Below are positions 1-31,071 of a DNA stretch of 64,000 nucleotides, piece by piece. Both the position numbers and the translations under genes were made by a program. The notes beneath the pieces are model-generated. The model did no database searches and was not told the origin of the DNA. It saw only the letters and a list, made by a program, of their open reading frames with translations. Position 1 is the stretch's first letter. Each line of letters opens with the position of its first letter. Source of the DNA: Engraulis encrasicolus (lineage: Eukaryota > Chordata > Actinopteri > Clupeiformes > Engraulidae); the NCBI RefSeq assembly GCF_034702125.1, contig NC_085857.1, positions 53,309,546 to 53,373,545 of the forward strand, read 5' to 3'.

Positions 1-2308
1 ACCGGCCCACTGCTCAGCCTTAGCCAGGATATTGATGACGGCAACCGAGCCTATGGAAGAGTTTGACCTGAAGAAGTACAAGACATCTGATGAGGGTCGG
101 AGAAGACTGGTTCCAGTTGTGCGGTGCTGCAGAAAGGCCCTGTGAGTTTTTTTAAAGTTATAAACGTTCTCCTAGCATCACTATGTAATGCAACTTGCGT
201 ATCTTTCACTGCCCCGTATCTCCTAGTGCATGTAAGCTGGTTAATGCAGCATTTGTATTATTTTGTGCACTGCTCTGCAGTTAACACTGCAATACTTTCT
301 GGCTTTGGCTAAATAAATTCTATCTATCTAATGTCATGTAATGTAGTGTGCCATTTGACAGACATGTAGATAGTAAACTCACCCTCAGTGGTCTATACAG
401 ACTAGCAAACTATAAACTCTTTCTGAATTTCTGTGTAGTCTTTACAGATTTGTAGCATGTAAACTCACTTCTGACGTCCTATGTTGTAATTTCTACAGAC
501 TTGCCGACTGCAAACTCACCCTAGCATTCAGTGAGCTTGTCACAGATTTGCAGACTGTAAACTTACTCTGACATCCCGTGTTATGATTTCTACAGACTTG
601 CAGACTGTAAACTGACCCTAAGGTCTTGTGAGATAGTCGCCTCTGCGTTGAAGGCCCCCAGATCCCTGCTTCAAGAGCTGGACATGAGTCACAACCACCT
701 GCAGGATTCTGGAGTGGAGTACCTCTCTTCTGGCCTGAGGAGCTCAAACTCTGTGCTGGAGACCCTGAGGTAAATAGTATTTTTACATGTGATGACGAAC
801 CTGTTCATTCTTTTAACTGCTGTTTGTGCCACTTTGAAGTTAGCATTTATTTTCTCACAGTAAGGTGTAAGTACTGCAGTTTACTCTCTGCGCCAGAGAG
901 CCATTAGCAATTAGCCATTCAATCCAACAAACTCTACAAACCCGCGTTAACTTGTGACATGAAGGTCCGGGAAGAAATTGATAAGGGGCCAGCTGTAGGC
1001 AGGCAGTTAGGGCGTTGAGCTTTTGTTCCAAGTGTTTCTTGTTCAATTCCCAACTTTGCCAGTTGTAATGAATGATCACCCGCTCAATTCTCCTCCACAA
1101 CAGAGGTACCCTGAGCATGGTACCAAAGAGGTTGGATATATAATAAGAGGAATCAAAACACGCCCACTCAATGCAAAAGCGTATGCTCAAAATTTGGTCT
1201 CCTAAGGGGGCGTTGTTCCTCCTTCTTCTTCTCTTTTCGTGGTGTTTGCACAAGACGTGCACTACCGCCATCTACAGCGCTAAGGGGACTCCATTTATTC
1301 TCTACCTCAAGACTCTGAAGGTCTCCTAATCGAAGGTCTCCTAAAGGGGCGTTCACCGGACGTAAAGTGGATAATGGAAAAGAACACGCCTGCTTTATCT
1401 CACTCTCATATACGATTCTCTGATGGTACCATTCCCATGTACTGCTCATTGAGGCATTTTTATGTGCCTAGGCTAGTCCTAAACTAGGCTTGCCTATAAC
1501 ATCAAGAGCATGTGCAAACCTGAATTCGAATCCGGGTCAATTGCCCAACCTACAATGTCTCTCCACAAACACTATGACCATGACTCCTACTATTAATATT
1601 AGTGGTAGTAGAAGTATTAACAGGAAACAATGCTATAATCTATCTGCTATCCTCTGTTGCCTTTCAGATTGTCTGCCTGTGGCATCACTGGGAAAGGTTG
1701 TGAGTTGCTGGCCTCTGCCCTGACGGCAAACCCCGCCCCCCTCAAAGAACTGGACCTGAGCTCCAATCATCTTAAAGAGGCGCAGCTTAGGACACTCCAG
1801 TCAATAAAGGAAAATCCAGAGTCAGCATTGAAAATACTCTGGTGAGACAATAATGTTACTATATTATATGTTTGAGTTTGAAATTGTATTACTATACGGT
1901 ATTAATGTTTAAAATAATTTGAAATTACTTTATACAATTTTAATGAAAATATTTTATACATTTGAAGAGATAAATTATGGTACTCTGAACACCGATGGGC
2001 TACAGTTGTGTTTGCTACTTATCTTATACGTCGGCTATTACCCGTATCTTAGTTTATTTATCTTTGGTTTATACACAGTATGTGAACAATTAGTTTGTTG
2101 TCTTGATTTATACAGATGTGTCCTATTGATTTGTATTTCCTGTTTTATGTTGTCTTTTGTTTCGTTGTCAGTGTATCTACGGTATACACTATTGGTTTTA
2201 TTCCTTGGTGTGCTGATGTTTTAGTCTTTTATCTGCACTATTATTATCCTGTGTGCTGTTTTTATTTGCAGGTGGAAGATCTTACCAGAGCCATGTGGAG
2301 ACCGCTAG
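1..2308 (+). CDS. NLR (NACHT-LRR) immune receptor, 3' part only
   Basis: Cytosolic pattern-receptor type gene of the large fish NLR family; only its 3' end is in the window. Exons by GT/AG signals and phase: before 1 to 141, 596-769, 1668-1841, 2272-2308. The first ends in the stretch [20 protein letters not shown], typical of the segment joining the NACHT region to the repeats in fish NLRC3-like proteins. The two middle exons are each exactly 174 bp, start one base into a codon, and encode one LRR unit each ([18 protein letters not shown] and [18 protein letters not shown], each followed by [11 protein letters not shown] or [11 protein letters not shown]). The last exon adds eleven residues and stops at TAG 2306-2308, so there is no B30.2 domain. 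All phases join without stops. With only two LRR units the 3' end is short for this family. Exon structure is seen directly; family assignment is from known fish NLRs; the specific gene name cannot be given. Confidence 0.88.
358..595 (+). repeat. Tandem copies of the LRR-exon splice acceptor
   Basis: Six imperfect copies of the intron/exon junction (ACAG followed by ACTTGCAGACTGTAAACT-like sequence) lie in a row, with AG dinucleotides ending at 361, 400, 447, 498, 545 and 595. Spacing is 39 to 51 bp. Only the last copy is followed by the full 174-bp LRR exon. Confidence 0.75.
985..1130 (+). mobile_element. Degenerate tRNA-derived SINE
   Basis: A head resembling a tRNA (box-A-like GGCAGTTAGGGCGTTGAGC, box-B-like TTGTTCAATTCC) is followed by the body motif AGGTACCCTGAGCATGGTACC around 1105-1126. 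The same body motif occurs in the well-preserved SINE at 52544-52849, so both belong to one family. Confidence 0.55.
1850..2270 (+). other. Last intron of the NLR gene, AT-rich
   Basis: AT-rich intron between the second LRR exon and the terminal exon. It ends in a good pyrimidine-rich acceptor (TTTTTATTTGCAG). I see no conserved coding sequence or recognisable repeat in it. Confidence 0.6.
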
Positions 2309-2404
2309 GCTTCTTTCCACACGCACGCAAGCTGCTTCACTGCACACTGGAATCAAGCCAGCAACCTGGCTGATGCTATGGGTCTTCACGCTTTAATAAG
2401 CTAG

Positions 2405-2550
2405 CATTCCATTGCACTTAGCTGACGCTTTCATTTATTCAAAGCGACTTACAGTTATTATTTTTCAGGGTATTGGTTACAGTCCCTGGAGCAATGTGGA
2501 GTTAGGTGCCTTGCTCAAGGGCACTTCAGCCATAGATGGAGATGTCAAGT
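2405..2550 (+). repeat. Dispersed fish repeat (GCGACTTACA type)
   Basis: Contains AAAGCGACTTACAGTTATT followed by GGTATTGGTTACAGTCCCTGG and CTTGCTCAAGGGCACTTCAG. Related pieces occur at 37590-37700, 39105-39160, 44704-44770 and 50525-50655. It is a common dispersed repeat in fish genomes; I do not assign its class. Confidence 0.55.
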
Positions 2551-2909
2551 CAAGTCAAGTCAAGTAGGTTTTATTGTCAATTTCTTTACATGCACTGGTC
2601 ATACAAAGAATTTGAAATTACATTTCTTGCTTTCCCATACAGACATAGACTAATTAAGGTAAGGACATAGACAGTATAGACATAGACAGTACTTATACAT
2701 GGACTTAAGACAGTATGGACATAGACAGTGCTCATACAGACATTTAAAGTGCAAGACTGGACAACAGAAGACTTGTAGAGGACATACATTAAGAGGTATT
2801 TGTTGTGCTTTTGTGCTTTTCCTAAAAAAGTCCTTTATAGCGTTCTGACATGGTAATAGTAGCATTTTGAAGAAAATAAATATAAAAAGGTCTGTCAAGT
2901 ACACCAGCA

Positions 2910-2967
<58 letters not shown>

Positions 2968-3022
2968 TGTATGTGTTTAGTGCAGGTAGAAGGTGCGGTG
3001 TGCGTCTTGTGTGTGTGTTCGT

Positions 3023-3091
<69 letters not shown>

Positions 3092-3133
3092 AGTGTGTGT
3101 ATGTTTGGGTTTAGTGCAGAAAGTGCAGTGTGC

Positions 3134-3187
<54 letters not shown>

Positions 3188-3560
3188 ATGTTTTGAGTTA
3201 GTGCAGGTTGAAAGTTCAGTCACAAGTATAGTAGTGCAGGTGGAATGTTCAGTCGCAGATATGGTGGTGGGGGATGGGGTGGGGGGTTGTCAGTGGCCTT
3301 GCTGGCTAGAGGCTGACAGTGGGGGGGGGGGTTGTCAGTGGCCTTGCTGGCTAGAGGCTGACAGTGGAGGGAGAGTGGGTTGAGTGTTCAGCATCTTGAT
3401 CGCTTGGTGCATTGTGCTGCTCGCCAGCCGGGTGGTACGGGAACGGAGGCGCCTGTACCTCTTTCCAGAGGGCAGGAGGCTGAACAGTTTGTGTGCAGGG
3501 TGGCTTGTGTCTTTGATGATCATCAGTGCTTTCCGGGTGAGGCGTGTGGTGTAAATGTCA
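2550..3560 (-). mobile_element. Non-LTR retrotransposon 3' end, interrupted by GT arrays
   Basis: On the minus strand 3551-3385 encodes a C-terminal reverse-transcriptase tail typical of fish LINE ORF2 proteins (motifs HPAHKLFSLLPSGKRYRRLR and RTTRLASSTMHQAIKMLN). It is followed by non-coding sequence that ends near 2550 in an (ACTTG)n tail. The terminal 80 bp recur at 62908-63000 with the same tail, and a different copy of the coding tail lies at 47829-48165 on the plus strand. This is a 5'-truncated, non-functional LINE. Clade (L2, CR1 or Rex-like) is not resolved. Confidence 0.6.
2912..3190 (+). repeat. Three (GT)n microsatellite blocks
   Basis: Long GT runs at about 2912-2985, 3023-3091 and 3135-3186 are separated by related spacers containing TTAGTGCAG plus GTGCGGTGTG or GTGCAGTGTG. 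This suggests duplication of a GT-plus-spacer unit inside the LINE 3' region. Confidence 0.85.
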
Positions 3561-3631
3561 GGGGGGATTTGAACCTGCAACCCCTAGATTGAAAGACCAA
3601 CTATCTTTAACCACTAGGCCACAGCTGCCCC
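3561..3631 (-). mobile_element. tRNA-like SINE head
   Basis: Read on the minus strand it has box A TGGCCTAGTGGTTA and box B GGTTCAAATCC with tRNA-like spacing. It abuts the LINE fragment and has no 3' CCA or terminator, so it is read as a SINE head rather than a tRNA gene. Confidence 0.6.
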
Positions 3632-3639
3632 AGCTAGCA

Positions 3640-4184
3640 CTGATACATTAGCCACCATTAGCTTCCTGCACTGCAGAGCAATCCAGCCATGTACCGCCTT
3701 TTGGCGTGACCCAACCCTGGACACCACTGATTTTGTCTGGTATTTTTTCATAGATGTTACCGCCACCATGAAGGCAATCCCTAAGGGAGCAGTGTGGCGG
3801 CGTGGTAGCATGCTTTTCAGGGCATGGAGGTAGTATAAGAACTGGAGAGAGTGAATAAGTCCAGCCTCCAGTCATTTCAATGGGAAATGCGAGGCTAGTG
3901 AATTCAGCCAAAATTGAACGAATTTTTTAGCTTTTCGCCGTCGTTTCCGCCGCCAGTTTACTCAGCCAATTACGTGCCACGTTAATAACTGATTTACGAT
4001 TGACCAGAAAAATATATGGAAGACGGGCATTGGATGCATGGAGGTACCTGTATAGGTATGTGTGCCCAACACTAAACTCGCGCACCCACCAATCGCGTCC
4101 ACCCTCTTTGAGCGAAGTGGCGGCGGAATTGCGACGAGGAAATGCCTTGCTAATCGGCAAAGCTAATCAGCCTAATCCTGACCT
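3640..4184. other. Intergenic DNA, no gene seen
   Basis: Short open frames exist on both strands but none shows a recognisable domain, splice context or codon pattern. Probably old repeat remnants. Confidence 0.5.
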
Positions 4185-4350
4185 GTTTCAGGGTACCTCA
4201 GTCATGGGGGAGGATGCAGGAGAGCACTGGTTAATTACTCCCCCCACCAACCTGCAGGGGCGGGAGTTGAAACGCCAACCTTTGGTCTATAGGAGGTCTG
4301 ACCCTAACCGCTTACCCATGACTACCCCAACTGACCTGCTGTGGCCTAAT
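4185..4350 (-). mobile_element. tRNA-derived SINE
   Basis: On the minus strand a tRNA-like head (GGTAAGCGGTTAGGGT; box-B-like GTTTCAACTCCC) is followed by GTTGGTGGGGGGAGTAATTA and TGAGGTACCCTGA. These match the body of the SINE at 52544-52849. It lies in intergenic DNA. Confidence 0.6.
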
Positions 4351-4977
4351 GCCCAGCTGGCTGAAGATATACATGTGTAGGTTTGAGCTGAGAGGTTTGA
4401 GGTGGAGTCAGCCTAGGACGGTGTGCTCTGGTCTGTTGAACAGCAGTGGAGAGTGCTGGTCGTGGCCGTTCCCTCCCCTCACCCACACCACCTAGTGGTG
4501 TGAAATTGGAAGTGAAAGTGAGAGTCCTGCTTGTGTTGCCCAGTCAGCTGAGGCTTAAACGCCTTATGCTTAAACATGGGCTTGAATTTAAAGTGATTAA
4601 GAAGCTGTTTTAACATGTGGATTTTTAAATCTCTGGTTTTGCACTAGAAGGGGGCGTAAACGCACCTGTCTCAAGAGTTTGTTTTTTTTACCCACCAGTG
4701 TATATGCTATATTTATAATAAGTAAACACATACAAAAATATCTGCACACATGTAACCAGTAAAGCCAACCAAAGTTTGTAAAGTAAAGCAAAGCAAAGTA
4801 ATTAAGTTTAAAACAGTGGGAATTGGTCAAAGTGCTGTAAAGAGTATAGTGTCAAGCTAAGAAACTAAAATGCTAAAAGGGAACACAGACAACCTGCTTG
4901 CCCATAGTGGCAAAATGTGTATTTGTACACAGTACACAAACTAGACTGCCTGTGCAGTCGCCTTCGACTGCTTAAGG
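4351..4977. other. Intergenic DNA, no gene seen
   Basis: No coding signal, RNA gene or clear repeat boundary was recognised in this stretch. Confidence 0.5.
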
Positions 4978-5133
4978 TATATCCCCGAAACGCGACGCTT
5001 CCAGTCCCCCATCATTCCTACCACTCCCGTCCACCATTTCGTAAACGTATATGATACATACAGACGTGACATGACGTGCATAGGCTTAAAACCAAACGAC
5101 TATTGTGAAAATGAAGCAAAAAATGGGGCAAAT

Positions 5134-5460
5134 GGTAATACTGTTTTAATGGTTCAGTGGATATACCACATTAGGTAAAGTGTAATAACCAGTGTAACAA
5201 TATTTAATACAATGTATTTTTTTTTACTTACATCATGTGTTTGTGCGTAAGTGGTATTACATGGTATTGCATATTGTTACACTGGTATTACACTATATTA
5301 CATGGTATTGCATACTGTTACACTCGTTATTACACTGTACCTGATATTGCATATTGTTACACTGGTATTACACTAGTACTACATGGTATTAAATATTGTT
5401 ACACTGTACCTAATATGGTAGATTCACTGAAATGGTGAACCATTAAAATAAGGTGTTACC
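5134..5460. mobile_element. Foldback MITE with an internal minisatellite
   Basis: Imperfect inverted repeats: GGTAATACTGTTTTAATGG at the left and CCATTAAAATAAGGTGTTACC at the right. The centre (5250-5410) is a degenerate minisatellite of TGGTATTACA and ATTGTTACACTG motifs. It is inserted within the 4978-6177 element. Confidence 0.55.
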
Positions 5461-6030
5461 GGGCAAATCAATCCACCCAGTCAGAAGTTATGGGCCAAAT
5501 GAAAATTCCGCCATTTTGAAAGTGTTGTCTTCCAAACTCGAATCAGTTCATGAGCCTACCCTAGAGCATTCACACACAAAATCTGGGACAAATCCATCCA
5601 CCCGGTCAGTAGTTATGGGCCAAAGAATAATTCGGCCATCTTGAATTCAGCCATCTTGAAAGTGTTGACCTCCAAACTCGAATCAGTTCATGAACCTACC
5701 CTAGAGCATTCACACACCAAATCTGGGACAAATCCATCCACCCGGTCAGAAGTTATGGACCAAACAAAAATTCGGCCATCTTGAATTCAGCCATCTTGAA
5801 AGTGTTGACCTCCCAACTCGAAGCAGTTCATGAACCTACCCTGGAGCATTCACACACCAAATCTGGGACAAATCCATCCACCCGGTCAGAAGTTATGGAC
5901 CAAACAAAAATTCGGCCATCTTGAATTCAGCCATCTTGAAAGTGTTGACCTCCAAACTCGAATCAGTTCATGAACCTGCCCTAGAGCATTCACCCCAAAA
6001 ATCTGGGACAAATCCAAACATCCGTTCAAA
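5461..6030 (+). repeat. 140-bp tandem repeat, about four copies
   Basis: The phrase ATCTGGGACAAATCCATCCA or a close variant starts at 5581, 5721, 5861 and 6001, a 140-bp period, with a partial first unit from 5461. Units also share TCAGCCATCTTGAAAGTGTT and TTCATGAACCTACCCTAGAG. Confidence 0.85.
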
Positions 6031-6057
6031 AGTTATCGCGTTAACACGAAAGACCTT

Positions 6058-6140
6058 ACGCGGCGGCGGACGCGGCGGCGGCGGCGGCGGCGGACGCGGA
6101 CGCGGCGGACGCGGCGGACGCGGCGGCGGCGCACGCAAAA
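6058..6140 (+). repeat. GC-rich (CGG/CGGACG) repeat
   Basis: Almost pure CGCGGCGGCGGACG-type repeats, strikingly GC-rich compared with the AT-rich surroundings. It sits at the 3' end of the TIR element. Confidence 0.85.
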
Positions 6141-6177
6141 CCATTACATCCCCGACGCTCCGCGTTTCGGGGATATA

Positions 6178-8119
6178 ATAATAATAAAATATGAGAGCAG
6201 GTCAGGATGGGGTTGCCATAAAGCACTCACTCGGGCAACAGACAGACAGACACACACACACACAACTGAATATCTACATAGTGTGAATCTCAGTCAGCCC
6301 ACGTCGGTTTTATAGCTGCAATGACAAATACTTCTATATTTAGCAGTGTTTCGCCTCTTTATTAGTGAATCCTTTTCTGAGTGATTACACTTTTCGAATC
6401 ATGCACCTGCATACCATAATCAGAGGCATACATTTATTCTATATACAGTGTAAACGTACTAGCAGCAACAATTTAGTAGGTATATGTACATTGTTTGGGG
6501 CTGCTCAACTATTGCGATGGGAGGTTTTGTTTTGAGGCTACTTTGCTAGTTTGGTAGTAGTAAGGTATGTTTGTTGACCTTGGATGGTTGGTTTGGAAAG
6601 AAAACTAGGTTTGTTTTGTGGTGGTAGTTTGTATTGCTATGACTTTATCATTTACCCATTTTGATTTTATTGTTCTATTATATGTGTGTATTTACATTCC
6701 TGTACCAAAGCATTCCCATATTACAGGGGCCTTTTTAAATTGCTGACACACTTTTGTCTTATTGTGTTTTTTTCTTGCCAAATTACTGTAAAAACGTTTG
6801 CTTGCACAAAATGGAAAACAGGTTCTCACTCTTGCAAAATGAAGTACAGCTTACAAAGTATTCTCAACATCTCACTTAAAAGCACATAGGTCTACTTCTT
6901 TTTTGAAAAATGCTTTCATTTCCATTGGGATTTTAATGTATATGGTATTGACATCGTGCACAAAAAATGAATTGCGTAAATAACATTTCAGTGCGTTAAC
7001 AATTGTATGAACTCTCTTAAGTGGTTTTGGGTGGAAGTGTCTGTTAAATGCAATGTGTAAAGTTGAAAAGCACCTTTTTATCTGGTCACAACCCATTTTT
7101 TTGTACACATTTTGTTGAGCTCATTTTTACTACTTTGTACTATTGGTATACAGTATTCATTAATTGATTATATTCACAAATCATTAAAGATAATAAGATA
7201 AAGATTTTGGCCCAGATGTCGCAGTCAACTTGGCCGTGTCAATAAGAAGAGATAGTGTGTATAGTGTGGATAGTGTGTGTGTGCCAGAAATGCCATTCCT
7301 GCACATTGTAAAATTAAATGTATTTTGATGCAGTCCTAAGTTTGCAAAACCCCTGTTTTAGGTTGTTTATGTTGAGGGACCATATGAATTTGTATTTGTA
7401 TTCTTTCTTGTAAAGAGTCTGATGGCCACATGAAATGCTTCAGCGGGCCTCATGTGGCCCCTGGTCCTCAGTTTGCCCACCTCTGGACTACTGCATAGGT
7501 CTAATCCTAAATGTGACTACAAAATTAAAAAGAACCAAGTATTCAAGATTGCAACATATAGGCCTACTGAAATTACAAGAGAAATTTCAATTGATTGCTA
7601 CTTGTAGCTGTACAAGGTCATCAAACAAACTGCAATCCTGTCTATGGTTTTCGAGTTGTATGGTAGGACCATAGACATAGATTAACCTAGACTGGCAATG
7701 GGCGGTTCAAGGCATAGACATCTATGTCTATGGGTAGGCCTACTGTATATCTATCCTATGCTGCACTCCAAAGGCAAAATGCAGTAACTACGGCAACCAT
7801 GAAAAATGCCTTCAAAGCCTTGGCATTAAATTGGATATTGTAGTTAGTGCAAATTTGACATACCATTGCAAAATTGGACCATAACTCTTTGTCACAAGAT
7901 AAAGGAGGTGATATGAAGATAATTTTCAGTATATAAACGTGTGTTGATGTACAATTGCCTCTGTAAGGCACTATGGCCACTGTCAATCTAACTGATATGA
8001 TGGGTGAATGGCATGGTTGGTAGGCCTACTTGATGCTGTCCTCAAAGTCAATTCAGGGTATATCAAAATCAATTATACAGTGAACGAAAACGTACATGTA
8101 CAGTATTATGATTCATTTT
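6178..8119. other. AT-rich intergenic DNA, no gene seen
   Basis: Contains a short (CA)n at 6250-6265 and a small inverted repeat around 7665-7732 (CATAGACATAGAT against ATCTATGTCTATG). No frame with domain similarity was seen. Confidence 0.5.
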
Positions 8120-8875
8120 TAGGCCATGGTAATGATGTAGATTTTGTTTACTTCACTCAATCTAGTAGGCTATGTGACTGGCAAATGTCGAGGATGGCAC
8201 ATGACACCGTGGCCCGGCCGCCCTTCCTATTGCCCTGATGCCAATTCAGAGTCTTTCACATATTCAGAGTTTTTCCACATTTGCACTCAGTTAGGCCTAT
8301 GCGAACGGGGAATGGTAGAGTTCACACATGATGTCCTCCATTGTCCCAAAGGTAAATTCAGAGATGCAAGTTATACATCAAGTGAAAACACAGGTTGTGA
8401 GGATTACACACAGTCCATAATAATGATGTAGGCCTACCTGATTTAATTTTCTTTAGCTAGACCATTTGAAAATGTTATCTTCACTCTCGATTTTTAAGGG
8501 CGTGGTTGGCTCATGTGCCCCAATGCCCCAAACATGATTATCAGTAGGCTATGCAAATTATACCGACATTATGTGAAACCGTATGTTGTGAGAACTGAAA
8601 CTTAGCCCATGGTAATGATATAGGTAGCCTATAATGTTTAGTTTTCTTATCTAGACTATCTGAAAGTCACACACAATCCATTTGTGAATGGCGAATGGTG
8701 CAGTTCGCACATGACCCAGCTCTCCCCCAAAGGCATTTCTGGAAATTACACATAATGTGTATGTGACAAGAACATTTTAACCAGTGATAATGATATACAT
8801 CACATTTTCTCATTGAGAAACAATTTGAATGTGTGCACTCCATTAATTTGAGCTGTGAATGACGTGGTTGGAACA
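8120..8875 (+). repeat. Degenerate long tandem repeat
   Basis: The segment CATGGTAATGATGTAG (or CATAATAATGATGTAG, CATGGTAATGATATAG, AGTGATAATGATATAC) begins near 8123, 8417, 8607 and 8785. It is followed each time by AT-rich sequence and then a GAATGGCG or GGCGTGGTTGG motif. Four diverged units. Confidence 0.45.
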
Positions 8876-8895
8876 TGATGAAGGGTACAAGTTCT

Positions 8896-9366
8896 CAGGG
8901 CTGTAGTCAAGTCCACCTTAGTAGAGTCCAAGACCAGAAAAGTCAAGTCCAAGACAAGTCCGAGTCCAAAGAGGTTTGAGTCCGAGACAAGACCGAGTCC
9001 AAAAAGATTAGAGTCCAAGTCAAGTCCGAGTCACATGTCGGTCAGTGTTAAACAAAGAGAAGGATGAGTTTCAATAATGAGAATATTTGAAAGTAGGCCT
9101 ATACCTATATGCCATGGATGTCAAGACAAACGTTTATGTTGTTGGATTTCAAGCTCTACTCTAGAATTTATGACAGCCAATGTTCCAAACAAATTACAGA
9201 CAGACCCGGTCGAGTCCAAAAGCCTAATTTGGCAAGATCAGTGTCCGAGTCCAAGACAAGTCCGAGTCCAATTGAGAGGGTCCAAGACAAGTCCAAGTCC
9301 ATAAAAAAACGGACTTGAGTCCAGACTCGGGCCGAGTCCGGACTCGAGTAGCCTACTACAGCCCTG
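8896..9366. mobile_element. hAT MITE with internal GTCCGAGTCCAAGACAA repeats
   Basis: Ends CAGGGCTGTAGT / ACTACAGCCCTG and is flanked by a perfect 8-bp target duplication CAAGTTCT (8888-8895 and 9367-9374). Both features are diagnostic of hAT transposition. The interior is a minisatellite of GAGTCCAAGACAAGTCC variants and has no transposase. Confidence 0.85.
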
Positions 9367-9400
9367 CAAGTTCTCCTCCCCTGCCCTAACATGTTTGAAT

Positions 9401-9783
9401 TAGAGGTGTGTCGTTCATGAACGAGCCAGTTCTTTTGAACGGCTCCCTGAAGTGAACGATGGGAACCGGATCACAGCTGGGGGAGCCACTCGACCGTTAT
9501 TTAGTTCATTTTTCATTCATTTTAAGCACGTGACCTCGACCAGAGTAATTAAATTTGGGAAAAAACACAATTGTTTGCCTCAAAGAGAGGCAAAAACTGT
9601 CTTTAGAAGCAGGAGAATAATCAGTTGTTGTTAGGACAAAGTTACCTTGAGGTGGAGTCAAAATATTACATTCTTAACACTGAATAAATAATTTAAAAAA
9701 GAGCCAGTTTTTTGAACGGCTCTTTGAAAGGAACGAGCCAGTAAGATCCGGATCCCGACAAAGAGCCATAAATACCATCTCTA
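9401..9783. mobile_element. hAT MITE (TAGAG ends)
   Basis: Left end TAGAGGTGTGTCGTTCATGA and right end ACCATCTCTA are flanked by a perfect 8-bp duplication GTTTGAAT (9393-9400 and 9784-9791). Subterminal GAACGAGCCAGT and TTTGAACGGCTC motifs occur near both ends. No coding capacity. Confidence 0.82.
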
Positions 9784-9829
9784 GTTTGAATGCAGTACAG
9801 CACAATACAATGCAGTATAGCAGTAGCAG

Positions 9830-10057
9830 CAGTGTTTCCCAACCCCCCTGGTATAGGTACCACGATAGTAACCACGCTACAGGGTGTGGAAAAATGTAAC
9901 AACAAATGTATGGAGCATAGTCATGGCATAGTCATATTGGGATTAGGAACAGATATAGCAGAGCATGAGTTAGGGGGTACTTGTGGCTTGACAAGAGGAT
10001 TAGGGGGTCCCTTTTTCTCTTTCTCTCTTTCTTTTTTTTAAAGCTTGGTAAACACTG
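9830..10057. mobile_element. Possible hAT MITE
   Basis: Starts CAGTGTTTCCCAACC and ends GCTTGGTAAACACTG, an imperfect hAT-like inverted repeat. No clean 8-bp duplication was found, so the call is tentative. Confidence 0.4.
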
Positions 10058-10765
10058 CAGCACAGCACAGTGGGCCTACCTACAGATTTGATACCAAAAA
10101 GTCCCAAACAAGGAAAAGCATCAAGGCCATGAAACCTGAGCAAGATTATTAAAAAAAAAAAAAAAAATCCCTGCAGGCCTAGGCTAGCAAACAACACATG
10201 CCTGTGCTCTTTCTCTGACATCTCATTCTCTGTCATTTAAAAACAACAACAACAACTACAACAACAACAACAACCAAGTTCAGTGATGTTGTAACACGAT
10301 GTGAGTTGACAGAAATGAAATATACGCAATGGGCATGCACTGTAGTTCTAGCCTATATCAACTAGGCTACACAATATGCCACATCAAGCACACACACGCC
10401 GAGTTGATGTTTGATGATTGAATGGGAACTCATGTCTTATCATCCAGACCGCAAGAGGGCGGTGAAAGGAAGATAAACGAGGAGAAGCTGTTTTTTTAAT
10501 GAAAAAAAGAGAAGTAGACAGGAGAGAAGGGAAAATCAAAACAACAGAGAAATCAAAACAAATCTTCCAACTGGTGTGCCAGTTCTTATTTATTTCTGTT
10601 TTATTCTACATCCGAGAGGGGGCTGGAGGTCGACCTTCGTGGAAATCTGGCGCGTTTGGTGGTATTTCAGTTGGCAAACCTGTAGATGGGAGACGAGTGG
10701 CTAGGATTTTTAATTACACAGTCCTCTGTTTTACTTCATTAACTCGGTAATAGACTACAGCAGAA
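10058..10765. other. Region upstream of ZNF-C
   Basis: Contains an A-run at 10150-10167 and a CAA-rich stretch near 10241-10275. The part just before the start codon is presumably promoter and 5' UTR, but I see no TATA box or other definite element. Confidence 0.4.
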
Positions 10766-30716
<19,951 letters not shown>

Positions 30717-30738
30717 AGTCGAATTGGTCCACTCTTAG

Positions 30739-31021
30739 TGCGTTTCAATATGCGACCTCGCGTCCTCCACTTGTGCTTGTGGCCTTGTACCAGGAAGTAA
30801 TATGTCATGATGACATCACTGACAACAGCATGATATTTCAATATATCGCAAAAGCTCAATTGTTAAGTCATTTTATCAGTTGCAAACTGGATGGTGAATG
30901 AGGAATAGTCCCCTAAAAAGTTATTTTGGCTAGGCTGACAGCGGGGAAACTTTATTGTTTTCTCCACGGAGGAAGGGCCAGAAGCACAAGTGGAGGTCGC
31001 AAGGTAGCATATTAGAATGCA
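30739..31021. mobile_element. Palindromic MITE (TGCATTCCAATATGCGACC family)
   Basis: Ends GTGCGTTTCAATATGCGACC and TAGCATATTAGAATGCACCC, directly behind the ZNF-C stop codon region. Interior signatures are as in the other copies. Confidence 0.65.
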
Positions 31022-31071
31022 CCCTCTGTGTTTTTATGTATGTGTGTAGTTCCATGTTAAGTGTGCATCCA

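Larger units (their letters stand above)
4978..6177. mobile_element. 1.2-kb element with 17-bp perfect terminal inverted repeats
   Basis: Begins TATATCCCCGAAACGCG at 4978 and ends with its exact inverse complement at 6161-6177. Inside are a foldback insert (5134-5460), four copies of a 140-bp tandem repeat and a CGG-rich block. It has no transposase frame, so it would be non-autonomous. I cannot place it in a named superfamily. Confidence 0.6.

Noticed and set aside
124..312. Small frame overlapping the NLR donor
   Set aside because: It crosses the exon end at 141 and has no similarity to anything recognised.
2822..3383. Long Cys/Val and His/Thr open frames on both strands
   Set aside because: They are translations of GT/CA microsatellites; the same occurs at 15178-15953, 27885-28229 and 28606-29018.
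3561..3631. tRNA gene candidate on the minus strand
   Set aside because: Box A and B are present but the sequence is SINE-like, degenerate in stems and lacks a terminator. The same holds for 52544-52620 and 54113-54620.
5461..6030. Regular repeats, checked as a CRISPR array
   Set aside because: Units are contiguous 140-bp satellites without unique spacers, in vertebrate DNA.
5921..6178. Gly/Arg-rich frame of 85 aa
   Set aside because: Produced by the CGG repeat and the 140-bp satellite; no splice or start context.
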